DNA of 64,000 bases from Streptomyces sp. WAC 01529 (GTDB lineage Bacteria; Actinomycetota; Actinomycetes; Streptomycetales; Streptomycetaceae), in assembly GCF_003945545.1 (NCBI RefSeq), contig NZ_CP029617.1:806001-870000 (forward strand). The letters are read 5' to 3'. Position numbers and translations under genes: made by a program. Of this stretch, positions 57,954 through 64,000 are shown one piece after another; position 1 is the first letter of the stretch, and every line of letters begins with the position of its first letter. The notes under the pieces were generated by a model, which saw only the letters and a list, made by a program, of their open reading frames with translations, was not told the origin of the DNA and made no database searches.

Positions 57954-58147
57954 AGGCCGTTGTCCTCCGCTTCGTCACAGCAGTCGCCGCACGAGGCGGC
58001 ATCGTCGTCGTCGATGTAGCCCGCTTCGTCGCCGTAGTCGATGTTGGTTCCGCAGCGTTCACAGTCGGAGCCGTACGTGGCCCAGAAACGGCGGACGCCC
58101 CCGGGCGGCTGCGCGGGGGCGTCGGGGCGGATGAAGGGACTGGTCAT
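57950..58147 (-). CDS. Small zinc-ribbon protein
   Basis: 65 aa. SDCERCGTNIDYGDEAGYID with SCGDCCDEAEDNG makes a four-Cys knuckle of a type seen in many Streptomyces phage proteins. Coupled by ATGA. Confidence 0.65.
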   Translation of the reverse strand: MTSPFIRPDAPAQPPGGVRRFWATYGSDCERCGTNIDYGDEAGYIDDDDAASCGDCCDEAEDNGL

Positions 58148-58365
58148 CGCTCACCCCGGAGGTAGGTCTCGAAGCGGCGGGCGATGTTGAGGACTTCGGA
58201 CGGCGAGATCTCCATGTCGAGGCTGACCGCCGCCTCCAGCGCCACCGTCCTGATCAGCTGATCCGCGCTCAGCTGCGCGGCGCTCACCCCGCAGATGCAC
58301 GGTGCGGTGCCGCCCGGTCCGGACAGGCCGTAGTCGCAGGGCGTTGCGTGGGTGCGGGACCTCAT
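58144..58365 (-). CDS. Small helical protein
   Basis: 73 aa. PCDYGLSGPGGTAPCICGVS, then ALEAAVSLDMEISPSEVLNI. Resembles a short Zn knuckle plus helical tail. Unknown. Confidence 0.6.
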   Translation of the reverse strand: MRSRTHATPCDYGLSGPGGTAPCICGVSAAQLSADQLIRTVALEAAVSLDMEISPSEVLNIARRFETYLRGER

Positions 58366-58514
58366 GACGGCATCGCCTCCGGAACATCCTCGCCGTGCTC
58401 TTCCAGCTCGCGCGCCGCGGCAGCCAGCTCGTGGCGGGCGGCCGGTGAACCGGTGATCTGGTCTCTGTGCCTGGCCGCGAGGTAGCGGGCCAGGCGGTCT
58501 TCGCGCTCGGTCAT
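58362..58514 (-). CDS. Very small helical protein
   Basis: 50 aa from ATG 58514 (ATGA overlap with the upstream gene). EREDRLARYLAARHRDQITG and ARHELAAAARELEEHGEDVP are two helices. Unknown. Confidence 0.55.
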   Translation of the reverse strand: MTEREDRLARYLAARHRDQITGSPAARHELAAAARELEEHGEDVPEAMPS

Positions 58515-58729
58515 GACCGGGTCCCCTCGCCCGCCGTGTACGTGTAGGTCCGGCGCTGGTTGATCTGCTGCGCCATCTCTTCGGCGCACTCCTCGGCCCT
58601 CCGCCGCGCCGCCTCCTCGGATTCCGCCCGCCCGCTGGTCGAGGGGCCGTCCTCCCCCTTCCGCTCCACGCTCCAGGCCCACCGCCCCGAGGCGGGACGG
58701 ACCGGGGCGATCGTGATCGTGAACTCCAT
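58511..58729 (-). CDS. Small beta-alpha protein
   Basis: 72 aa from ATG 58729. Strands EFTITIAPVRP and GRWAWSVERKGEDGPSTSG, then a Glu/Arg-rich helix (ESEEAARRRAEECAEEMAQQ). Double-strand-plus-helix folds like this often belong to dsRBD-like or DUF1508-like small proteins. It starts 3 nt after the GH16 stop. Confidence 0.6.
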   Translation of the reverse strand: MEFTITIAPVRPASGRWAWSVERKGEDGPSTSGRAESEEAARRRAEECAEEMAQQINQRRTYTYTAGEGTRS

Positions 58730-58731
58730 GG

Positions 58732-59649
58732 TCACTTCCTCACGTAGCAGGTAGCCCAGCTGACTTCGAGCGTCGCCTTCGCGCCGGGCGCCGCGTAGCC
58801 GCCGCCGGTGCGGCTGCGGTCCCGTTCGATCCGCGACTCGTTCTGCCAGATCCACGAGCTGGTCGTCAGCGACGTGGCGCCGGTGCGCAGCTTCTTGCCC
58901 TCCAGGTAGACGCTGACCGTGTCGCCGCGCCGCTCCCATGTGTAGGTGTGCGCCGTGGTCATGTACGCGGAGGTCTGGACGTTCCACTCGCTGCCGCTGC
59001 CGTGGCTGAACGCGGCCACGTTGGTACCCCGGTAGTCGTCGACCTCCGGGTAGTCCAGCTCTGCGCTGCTGCCCTCGTAGCGCAGCCACGCGGACTTGAA
59101 CCCGGGGTTGGCGCGGGTGACCTTGATGCGGGCGCTGTACCTTCCGTCGCGCAGGTCCATGCAGCGCCGGGGCACGACGGTGCCGACCACGTTGTCGCCG
59201 CCGCTCGCGGGCCGGTACATGGAGACCTTCAGCGTGCCGGTGCCGTCGTATCCCTTGCCGACCGAGACGGTCTTCTGCGGCTCGTACGTCCCGCCGTACG
59301 GGGCGCCCGTGTTGCCGTCGGCGCCGGACTTCGCGGTGTCCTCCCACCCGGACGGGTAGGCCCACAGTGTGTCGCGCCACTTGCCCGTGAGCCCGGAGCA
59401 GTAGGCGCGCGGGGTGTCGACGTGATTGTTGCAGCCGCTGAACGAGCCGACCGGGACGGGCGCGGTGACCGCGCTGTTGAAGTTCTCCGCCCACGCCTGC
59501 TTCCACCCCGGCAGGTCGCCCTTGGGCATGGCGTTGGGCGACGGTGCGCCTTCCGCGCCGGGGGCAAGAAGAAGGGCCGCCATCAAGGCGGCCCCGGAGG
59601 TGGTGATGATCAGCGCCTTGCGGCGCCTGCGTTGCTTGTGCTCAGGCAT
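58732..59649 (-). CDS. Secreted glycoside hydrolase family 16-like protein
   Basis: 305 aa. Signal peptide of about 34 residues (KALIITTSGAALMAALLLAP, then GAEGA). The jelly-roll domain carries AELDYPEVDDY, matching the GH16 catalytic motif E-x-D-x-x-E (Glu197, Asp199, Glu202). Flanking strands also fit (GRYSARIKVTRANPGFKSAW, TAHTYTWERRGDTVSVYLEG). GH16 enzymes cleave beta-1,3 or mixed glucans, agars and related polymers. Exported carbohydrate enzymes are rare in phage early operons. Confidence 0.85.
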   Translation of the reverse strand: MPEHKQRRRRKALIITTSGAALMAALLLAPGAEGAPSPNAMPKGDLPGWKQAWAENFNSAVTAPVPVGSFSGCNNHVDTPRAYCSGLTGKWRDTLWAYPSGWEDTAKSGADGNTGAPYGGTYEPQKTVSVGKGYDGTGTLKVSMYRPASGGDNVVGTVVPRRCMDLRDGRYSARIKVTRANPGFKSAWLRYEGSSAELDYPEVDDYRGTNVAAFSHGSGSEWNVQTSAYMTTAHTYTWERRGDTVSVYLEGKKLRTGATSLTTSSWIWQNESRIERDRSRTGGGYAAPGAKATLEVSWATCYVRK

Positions 59650-59980
59650 GAGGGTCCTGTTCGTCCAGTGCGGCGTTGATCCGGATCACGGCCTCGTGCT
59701 GCATGGCTGCGCGTTGTGTGTCCGGCTCGGTGCGCATCTCTGTGTCGATCGCGTCGGCTACCGCTCGGACGCGGGCGCTCTCTTCGGCGTACCTCTCGTT
59801 CACACGGAGCAATTCGATGCGCCGTGCCTCGATCTGTCCGTTCGCGCTCTCCAGCTCGGCATCCGCGAGCGCCATCACGGCGTGGGCGGCGGCGTCGTAC
59901 TCGGGTCCCCACGGCCCGTACGGAGCTACGGCGTGGCGGACGGCTTCCAGGTAGCAGCCGAGACGTTCGGCGTCCCTCAC
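59642..59980 (-). CDS. Helical protein preceding the GH16-like gene
   Basis: 112 aa from GTG 59980 (GTGA overlap). Long coiled coil: YDAAAHAVMALADAELESAN, QIEARRIELLRVNERYAEES. Overlaps the GH16 start by 8 nt. Unknown. Confidence 0.6.
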   Translation of the reverse strand: MRDAERLGCYLEAVRHAVAPYGPWGPEYDAAAHAVMALADAELESANGQIEARRIELLRVNERYAEESARVRAVADAIDTEMRTEPDTQRAAMQHEAVIRINAALDEQDPHA

Positions 59981-60243
59981 CGCTCCTCCTCGTCCTTGAA
60001 CGCGTCGGCCAGCGAGCACACGGCGGTGGTCACGGCGGCTGCGGTGCCGGTGACGACGCCGTGCACGATCACCTCGCCTTCCGCGTCGTCCCGCTGGACG
60101 TTGAGCGTCGCCGTGTAGCGGGGCAGGGTCACGGGGTCCATGGTTTTCAGCTCCTGAGCGACCGACTCCTGGGGGCGGCAGGCATCGTGCACGCACCGGT
60201 CCCCCAAGCGCATGTGCGGCTTCCGGCAGTAGTAGGTAGTCAT
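59977..60243 (-). CDS. Small protein with an N-terminal Cys/His segment
   Basis: 88 aa from ATG 60243, which overlaps the upstream TGA (TGATG). TYYCRKPHMRLGDRCVHDAC, then a hydrophobic-strand part (EGEVIVHGVVTGTAAAVTTA). Unknown. Confidence 0.6.
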   Translation of the reverse strand: MTTYYCRKPHMRLGDRCVHDACRPQESVAQELKTMDPVTLPRYTATLNVQRDDAEGEVIVHGVVTGTAAAVTTAVCSLADAFKDEEER

Positions 60244-60509
60244 CACGGCGCCCGGTCGGCGATCAGGTCCACCGGCCCGCCGCCGCACCGGACCTCTGTC
60301 GTCTTCTCTGCCCAGCGCGAACGCGGCGCCGTGTCAGGAACGACCGCGCGCAGGTGCGGGGTGACGAGGCCGACGTGCAGTGCGCGCCACGGCCCGTAAT
60401 TGCGCTGGACTTCCCCGCACCCGGGGCAGTAGGCCCGGCGCCAGTCGGCGCGTGCTGGTTCGGGCGGGGCGACGGGCAGACGGCGCTTGCGCTTGACTTG
60501 CGTGTTCAC
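60243..60509 (-). CDS. Small zinc-ribbon basic protein
   Basis: 88 aa. Basic N-terminus (NTQVKRKRRLPVAPPEPARA), Cys pair YCPGCGEVQRNYGPWRALHV, C-terminal EVRCGGGPVDL. Coupled by TGATG. Confidence 0.6.
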   Translation of the reverse strand: MNTQVKRKRRLPVAPPEPARADWRRAYCPGCGEVQRNYGPWRALHVGLVTPHLRAVVPDTAPRSRWAEKTTEVRCGGGPVDLIADRAP

Positions 60510-60859
60510 GCCGCAGCGCCACCCTCCACGATCAGCTCATCGAGCCGGGTCAGGGCGCCGCCGTTGTCCGTGTCGAAGAGGGCGCACTGTTCGTTGTCGA
60601 GACCCAGGACACGCTGCGCATAGTCATCAATCGTTTCAGCCCCGCTGTTCACGGTGTCCGCGCGCGCCCCGCCCTCGTATTGGTCGGTCCAGTGGTCGCT
60701 CCAGTCGAGCCTGGCCCCACTGAGAACGGCCGCCCATCCGGCGATGCAGTACGTAGTGCCGCATGAGGTGCGCCTTGCCCAGTGGGCCTGGTCGTGCTGC
60801 TCCGGGTGTTCCCGGATCTTGTCTCGGATCTTGATCAGCAGGTCAGTGTTGATCGGCAT
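60506..60859 (-). CDS. Conserved phage/host protein of unknown function
   Basis: 117 aa. LIKIRDKIREHPEQHDQAHW, then CGTTYCIAGWAAVLSGARLD, DYAQRVLGLDNEQCALFDTD and RLDELIVEG. This pattern (HPExxxQxxW...CGTxxCIAGWA...LGLxxxxLF) is shared by many small actinobacterial and phage proteins. No biochemical role known. Confidence 0.7.
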   Translation of the reverse strand: MPINTDLLIKIRDKIREHPEQHDQAHWARRTSCGTTYCIAGWAAVLSGARLDWSDHWTDQYEGGARADTVNSGAETIDDYAQRVLGLDNEQCALFDTDNGGALTRLDELIVEGGAAA

Positions 60860-61049
60860 GTGGTTCCTCCTTGTGCCGGTGGCATTGCTTCGGGGGTGCG
60901 CCCTCGCGGGCGAGGCCGCATACGCAAGCGGGCCCCGGGGCGACTTCCCTTGCCCAGAGGCCCGCTGACCATCTCGCTATGTCCGCCCGGATCTTGGCGA
61001 CCTTCTCGTCACTGATCTGCTGGGCTGTCTCGCGCTTGCCCTTAGCCAC
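60843..61049 (-). CDS. Small basic protein
   Basis: 68 aa: RETAQQISDEKVAKIRADIA, then ACVCGLAREGAPPKQCHRHK with a Cys/His set. Overlaps the next gene by 17 nt. Unknown. Confidence 0.55.
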   Translation of the reverse strand: MAKGKRETAQQISDEKVAKIRADIARWSAGLWAREVAPGPACVCGLAREGAPPKQCHRHKEEPHADQH

Positions 61050-61052
61050 TGC

Positions 61053-61250
61053 TCACTGGCCTGTCTCGGCAAGTTCGATCAGTCGCTTGTAGTCACGGGC
61101 GAGGCATTGCAGGCGCTGCCGGTCGCGATAGCGGCGCGAGGCGGTCCCCGTGCTCTCGCCCGGATAGCCGATGTCGAGCCGGGCGGCCTTGACCTCCAGC
61201 TCGGCCACCCGCATGCGCAGTTCGGCGATGGTCACTGCCATGAACGCCAT
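61053..61250 (-). CDS. Small coiled-coil protein
   Basis: 65 aa (ATG 61250; ATG 61241 also possible). AVTIAELRMRVAELEVKAAR then YRDRQRLQCLARDYKRLIEL, a likely coiled coil. Unknown. Confidence 0.55.
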   Translation of the reverse strand: MAFMAVTIAELRMRVAELEVKAARLDIGYPGESTGTASRRYRDRQRLQCLARDYKRLIELAETGQ

Positions 61251-61253
61251 GGC

Positions 61254-61469
61254 TCACCGCTCCATCGGTGCGGATCCGGGCAGCTCGACAGCTGCCTTGC
61301 AGCCGGGGCAGACCCGCCCTTCGGCGTTCATGTCGGCGATCGAGCGCAGGGCGTAGGTGTGGCCGCAGGCGGTGATGAGCTGCATGACGGAGCAGCTGCT
61401 GCGCCAAACACGGGCGAGGTGGGTGAGGTGTCCGCGCACGAGGCGGACACGGTGCGGGTAGCCGTTCAC
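61254..61469 (-). CDS. Small zinc-ribbon-like protein
   Basis: 71 aa from GTG 61469 (GTGA overlap). VMQLITACGHTYALRSIAD and RVCPGCKAAVELPG form a C-H/CxxC arrangement. Unknown. Confidence 0.55.
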   Translation of the reverse strand: MNGYPHRVRLVRGHLTHLARVWRSSCSVMQLITACGHTYALRSIADMNAEGRVCPGCKAAVELPGSAPMER

Positions 61470-61819
61470 CGGACGATCCCCAACTGCTGCTCCAGCTCCT
61501 TGATGCGGGCCAGCGCTGCCGCCTTCTCCTGCCGGATCTCGTGCATGGAAGGCGGCGGGCTCGCGGTGACGAAGCACCACACCGCGGATCCGGCCAGGGT
61601 CAGCGGCCAGACGAAGGCAAAGAACGTCGCCTTAAGGACGGCATCGGCCTGGCATTGCCGCGTCCAGGCGGTGACGGGGTCCTTGTACCTGGGCCCGTTG
61701 TCGTGAAAGTTGCACTGCGCCGCGAGTGCGTCGATGCCGCGCCGCCGGGCGCGGCCGTACAGGATGCGGGACGCGAGCAGCATGGCGGCCAGGTAGGTGG
61801 TGACGATGAGAACGGTCAT
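61466..61819 (-). CDS. Two-span membrane protein with coiled-coil tail
   Basis: 117 aa. Spans TVLIVTTYLAAMLLASRILY and ATFFAFVWPLTLAGSAVWCF, then a coil (EIRQEKAAALARIKELEQQL). The layout is common in Streptomyces phage early regions. Unknown role. Confidence 0.65.
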   Translation of the reverse strand: MTVLIVTTYLAAMLLASRILYGRARRRGIDALAAQCNFHDNGPRYKDPVTAWTRQCQADAVLKATFFAFVWPLTLAGSAVWCFVTASPPPSMHEIRQEKAAALARIKELEQQLGIVR

Positions 61820-61839
61820 GGCGGGTTCCTGAATGCGAG

Positions 61840-61868
61840 GCGCCCCGCTGCCGGTGGCAACGGGGCGC
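61840..61868. terminator. Intercistronic hairpin
   Basis: GCGCCCCG with TGCC pairs with GGCA and CGGGGCGC around a small loop. It lies between the genes at 61887 and 61819; no U-run, so an attenuator or mRNA-processing element is as likely as a terminator. Confidence 0.45.
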
Positions 61869-61886
61869 GGGTGCGGGTGGGCTGGG

Positions 61887-62108
61887 TCAGAGGCGGGCGA
61901 TCACTGACGCCGCCTGGTGGTCCGAGGCGTGGCCGTGTTCTCCAGCCCAGTCAGCGACATCCAGCGGCCACCGCTTGTCGACGTAACCGATGACGATGAC
62001 GGCACCCTCTTGCCGAACGGTGTGGACGGTGTCGCCGGGGCGGGTCGCTTCGCCGAGGACGGCGGCCGCGTGAGTCTCGTCCAGGCAGACGAGCCGGGTT
62101 TCAGGCAT
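61887..62108 (-). CDS. Small protein of unknown function
   Basis: 73 aa. RLVCLDETHAAAVLGEATRP then AVIVIGYVDKRWPLDVADWA. Beta-strand rich. Unknown. Confidence 0.6.
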   Translation of the reverse strand: MPETRLVCLDETHAAAVLGEATRPGDTVHTVRQEGAVIVIGYVDKRWPLDVADWAGEHGHASDHQAASVIARL

Positions 62109-62117
62109 TGCCGATCA

Positions 62118-62468
62118 TTACTCCTTCTCTCGCTGGTAGTCGCGCCACATCGAGCGCAGCACGAGGACGCAGATCGTCAGCGCGACTGCGGCGAGGCCGA
62201 TGCACACTGCAACGGCGGCGAGGCCGAGCATCAGGAACACCGCAACGGTGCCGAGAATCGCGAGCGCGATCACGGCCAGGCAGCCGCCCCCGAGGTAGGC
62301 GCCCCACGGCCGCGCAACGATCGGCTGCAACGGCGCAACGCCCCCCGGTGCGGGGGCAGCGGGAGGCGTGCCGTAGAGAGGCTGGCCGTCCGCGTCGGTG
62401 CCCAGGTACTGCGGCGCCTGAACCGGGGGTGCGTGGCACTGGTGCCACGGCTGCAACGGGGAGTGCAT
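62118..62468 (-). CDS. Membrane protein with Pro-rich N-terminus
   Basis: 116 aa. Pro/Gln-rich cytosolic part, then hydrophobic spans YLGGGCLAVIALAILGTVAV and LGLAAVAVCIGLAAVALTIC, and a basic end. Its ATG overlaps the TGA of the upstream mini-gene (TGATG). Confidence 0.65.
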   Translation of the reverse strand: MHSPLQPWHQCHAPPVQAPQYLGTDADGQPLYGTPPAAPAPGGVAPLQPIVARPWGAYLGGGCLAVIALAILGTVAVFLMLGLAAVAVCIGLAAVALTICVLVLRSMWRDYQREKE

Positions 62469-62581
62469 CAGTCGTCGGTTTCGTCAGCGGGCACCGGGAG
62501 CTTCATCGGGAAGGTGACGGTGAAGTCGCCGTCTTCTTCGATCTCGACTTCACTTCCGGCACCGGGGTTGATCAGATTCAT
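62468..62581 (-). CDS. 37-aa acidic mini-protein
   Basis: Begins MNLINPGAGSEVEIEEDGDF and ends KLPVPADETDD. GGAGGG lies 6 nt before the ATG and the stop is coupled to the next gene by TGATG, so translation is likely. Unknown function. Confidence 0.6.
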   Translation of the reverse strand: MNLINPGAGSEVEIEEDGDFTVTFPMKLPVPADETDD

Positions 62582-62596
62582 GGCGTCCCTCCAGGG

Positions 62597-62749
62597 TCAC
62601 TTGCGGTAGAACCCGCCGCACTTGGTGACCATGTGGTTCACGCATTGCGGGCAGTCCTCGCGGGGAGCGAGGCGGCGGTGGATGCTCTTGTCGTAGGCGT
62701 GCGTCCAGCACTGCGGGCACTGGCCGGGCGGGCAGGGCGGGATGGGCAC
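62597..62749 (-). CDS. 50-aa zinc-ribbon mini-protein
   Basis: From GTG 62749. CPPGQCPQCWTHAYDKS and CPQCVNHMVTKCGGFY hold six or more cysteines in CxxC pairs. It begins just inside the stop region of the gene upstream. Confidence 0.55.
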   Translation of the reverse strand: MPIPPCPPGQCPQCWTHAYDKSIHRRLAPREDCPQCVNHMVTKCGGFYRK

Positions 62750-62751
62750 GG

Positions 62752-63096
62752 TCAGATCCCCGCTTTGCGGGCGGCGCGCTCGGCCCGCTTCAGCGCCGCC
62801 TCCGCGTCGTTCTTGGTGATGCGGGCATGCCGCCTGTCCTTCGGGGCTGCGGCGTCCAGGCGGACCTTCGCTGCCGCTGCTGTGCGGCGGGCTTCGTCCA
62901 GATGCCGCCTCGCCTCGTACTGGCGGTAGCCGCCCTCTTCTTCTGCGCGACGGTCGATGCGGTCGACCTCGCGCTGAAACTTCGGGTCGACGCAGGTGTC
63001 TTCGCTGTACTCGTCATCGGCCATTGCCTGCTTGGCGATACGGCCGGTGAGCCAGACGCGGCGGGCGAGCTGGCTCTTGCTGTACACGCGGGTCAT
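62752..63096 (-). CDS. Basic helical protein
   Basis: 114 aa from ATG 63096 (an ATG 15 nt upstream is possible). VYSKSQLARRVWLTGRIAKQ, then FQREVDRIDRRAEEEGGYRQ and ARRTAAAAKVRLDAAAPKDR. Seems to be a DNA-associated or scaffold helix protein; this kind of protein follows the FtsK-like gene in related Streptomyces elements. Unknown. Confidence 0.6.
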   Translation of the reverse strand: MTRVYSKSQLARRVWLTGRIAKQAMADDEYSEDTCVDPKFQREVDRIDRRAEEEGGYRQYEARRHLDEARRTAAAAKVRLDAAAPKDRRHARITKNDAEAALKRAERAARKAGI

Positions 63097-63212
63097 GCGG
63101 GGTCCTTTCATCGGGTGTCGTCGCGGCGGATACGCAGGGCATATGAGGTGGCGCGGCACAGGGCCGAAACCCGAAACTTCCGCAGGCCGCGCCAGTGATC
63201 GCGTCGATATCG

Positions 63213-63234
63213 GGCCCGAAACCGGTTTCGGGCC
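63213..63234. terminator. Perfect 22-bp palindrome downstream of the FtsK-like gene
   Basis: GGCCCGAAAC joined to CGGTTTCGGGCC reads the same on both strands, 12 bp after the FtsK-like stop. A partial copy (GGCCGAAACCCGAAAC) lies about 50 bp to its left at 63163. It may be a terminator or an operator. Confidence 0.5.
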
Positions 63235-63245
63235 GCGGTGAAACC

Positions 63246-64000
63246 TCAGACCGCTGCCGAAGCCGGGTCTTCGTCGTCCTCGTCGACGTCTCTGGCGTCG
63301 GGAAGATCGGCGTAGCGCACGCCCTTCGCTCCCCCGCAGCAGTCCCGGATGGTGATCTGCCGGGTCGGAATCTTGTGCACCTTGAGGGCGGCCGACAGCG
63401 CCGTGGAACGGACGGCCTGGACGTCGCGTACTTCGTCCGGGCTCATCTCTGCGACAGCCTTCTCTGTCTCCATCCACGAGCCGTACAGCTCCGGCAGATA
63501 CAGCGCGAGCGACTCGACCAGCCGGTGGCTGTGCACCGCGTCGGCGCCGTCCGGCCAGATGGCGTGGACGTGGTCGGCGATGGTCGTGCGGTCGGGCTTC
63601 TCGATCTGCTGGCCAGCGGCCTCACCGGACAGCGTTCCGGCCGCGGTCCGCAGGGCAAGTCCGCGCCGGCCCACATCGCGCACGTCCGCCTGCGGGATGA
63701 AGTACGCCCGCACGATCTTCGCGTTGGTCGCGGAGCGGGCGAGCCACCCGGTCCCGGAGTCCTTCGGGTCGTCTCCTTCGGCGGGCTCGAAGATGTTCGC
63801 GCGGATCCCGCGCTTGTACATGCCGGTGCCCAGCACCAGGTCATTCGCGGTGTGCCCGGTGATCGCGAGACAGAAGCGCAAGATCGCGTTGTCACTGATC
63901 TTCTTGGGGATCGACTTCGCGTCGGGCCGCTGCGTGGTCAGCACCAGGATGATGCCGTACGCCCGCGCCTTGCGGATCAGCCGGGCGAAGACCGCCTCTG
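63246..64000 (-). CDS. FtsK/SpoIIIE-like DNA translocase (5' part outside the window)
   Basis: 251 codons are visible and the frame is open to the right edge. KARAYGIILVLTTQRPDAKS, IPKKISDNAILRFCLAITG and NDLVLGTGMYKRGIRANIF are the C-terminal half of the FtsK/TraB-type RecA motor (the TTQRP motif, then lid region). The last 150 residues (HVHAIWPDGADAVHSHRLVE, LYGSWMETEKAVAEMSPDEV) form a winged-helix-like tail. Such proteins are typical of Streptomyces conjugative elements and of some Streptomyces phages and phage-plasmids, with a role in DNA transfer or segregation. Confidence 0.85.
   Translation of the reverse strand, partial: EAVFARLIRKARAYGIILVLTTQRPDAKSIPKKISDNAILRFCLAITGHTANDLVLGTGMYKRGIRANIFEPAEGDDPKDSGTGWLARSATNAKIVRAYFIPQADVRDVGRRGLALRTAAGTLSGEAAGQQIEKPDRTTIADHVHAIWPDGADAVHSHRLVESLALYLPELYGSWMETEKAVAEMSPDEVRDVQAVRSTALSAALKVHKIPTRQITIRDCCGGAKGVRYADLPDARDVDEDDEDPASAAV

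Overview
The window comes from a high-GC actinobacterium, almost certainly a Streptomyces. GC-rich codons, GTG starts, a two-domain GntR regulator, XRE/DUF5753 and DUF6879 regulators, SsgA-like and Lsr2-like proteins all point that way. It divides into about 8.3 kb of chromosome on the left and about 55.7 kb of an integrated temperate siphophage-like element whose right end lies beyond base 64000.

Chromosome (1-8305): a beta-helix/AAA ATPase fusion cut by the left edge, a multi-pass membrane alpha/beta-hydrolase-like protein, a DeoR regulator, an SRPBCC protein, a PLP-dependent cysteine synthase/desulfhydrase-like enzyme, a small unknown protein and an RsbW-type ATP-binding protein. A TetR gene then breaks off after its DNA-binding helices, just before a large serine integrase. 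This marks the left attachment site.

Lysogeny and regulation (8.3-19.7 kb): integrase, an antisense-overlapping small ORF, the C-terminal half of a second serine recombinase, a leftward operon of small proteins, and a four-site TGTTCTC array between that operon and a rightward regulatory block. The rightward block holds DUF6879, XRE/DUF5753, GntR/UTRA, a Nudix hydrolase, an unknown protein and a GAF-ANTAR regulator, followed by a LexA-like HTH protein and two other small genes.

Late genes (49.1-19.8 kb, all leftward unless noted), in transcription order: secreted Rpf-NlpC/P60-LysM protein, HNH endonuclease, a repeat-rich AT-richer region (possible cos or control region), small structural proteins, a P-loop kinase-like protein, a 417-aa Val/Ala-rich repeat protein, small and large terminase, portal, prohead protease, HK97-fold capsid, head-tail connectors, tail tube, two tail assembly chaperone frames with a probable -1 frameshift, tape measure with two peptidoglycan hydrolase domains, a 1320-aa minor tail protein, a DUF5047-like protein, a His-rich tail fibre, small membrane proteins, amidase-LysM endolysin and holin. 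Two genes run rightward inside this block: an Lsr2-like xenogeneic silencer with its own promoter and terminator, and an unknown 173-aa protein.

Early genes (64-49.3 kb, leftward): a chain of mostly overlapping small genes that ends at a strong terminator. It encodes an FtsK/SpoIIIE-like ATPase (cut by the right edge), many zinc-ribbon mini-proteins, a secreted GH16-like glycosidase, an SsgA-like cell-division protein, a GerE/sigma-4-like HTH protein, a RepA/RecA-like replicative ATPase followed by GGACCGGTCC-type repeats (candidate origin), and a MerR/excisionase-like HTH protein.

The most unusual aspect is the host-directed cargo: an SsgA-like protein, an Lsr2-like silencer, a GH16 enzyme, an Rpf/NlpC enzyme and an ANTAR regulator. 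Together they suggest that this prophage may influence the envelope, development and gene silencing of its mycelial host. That is inference.
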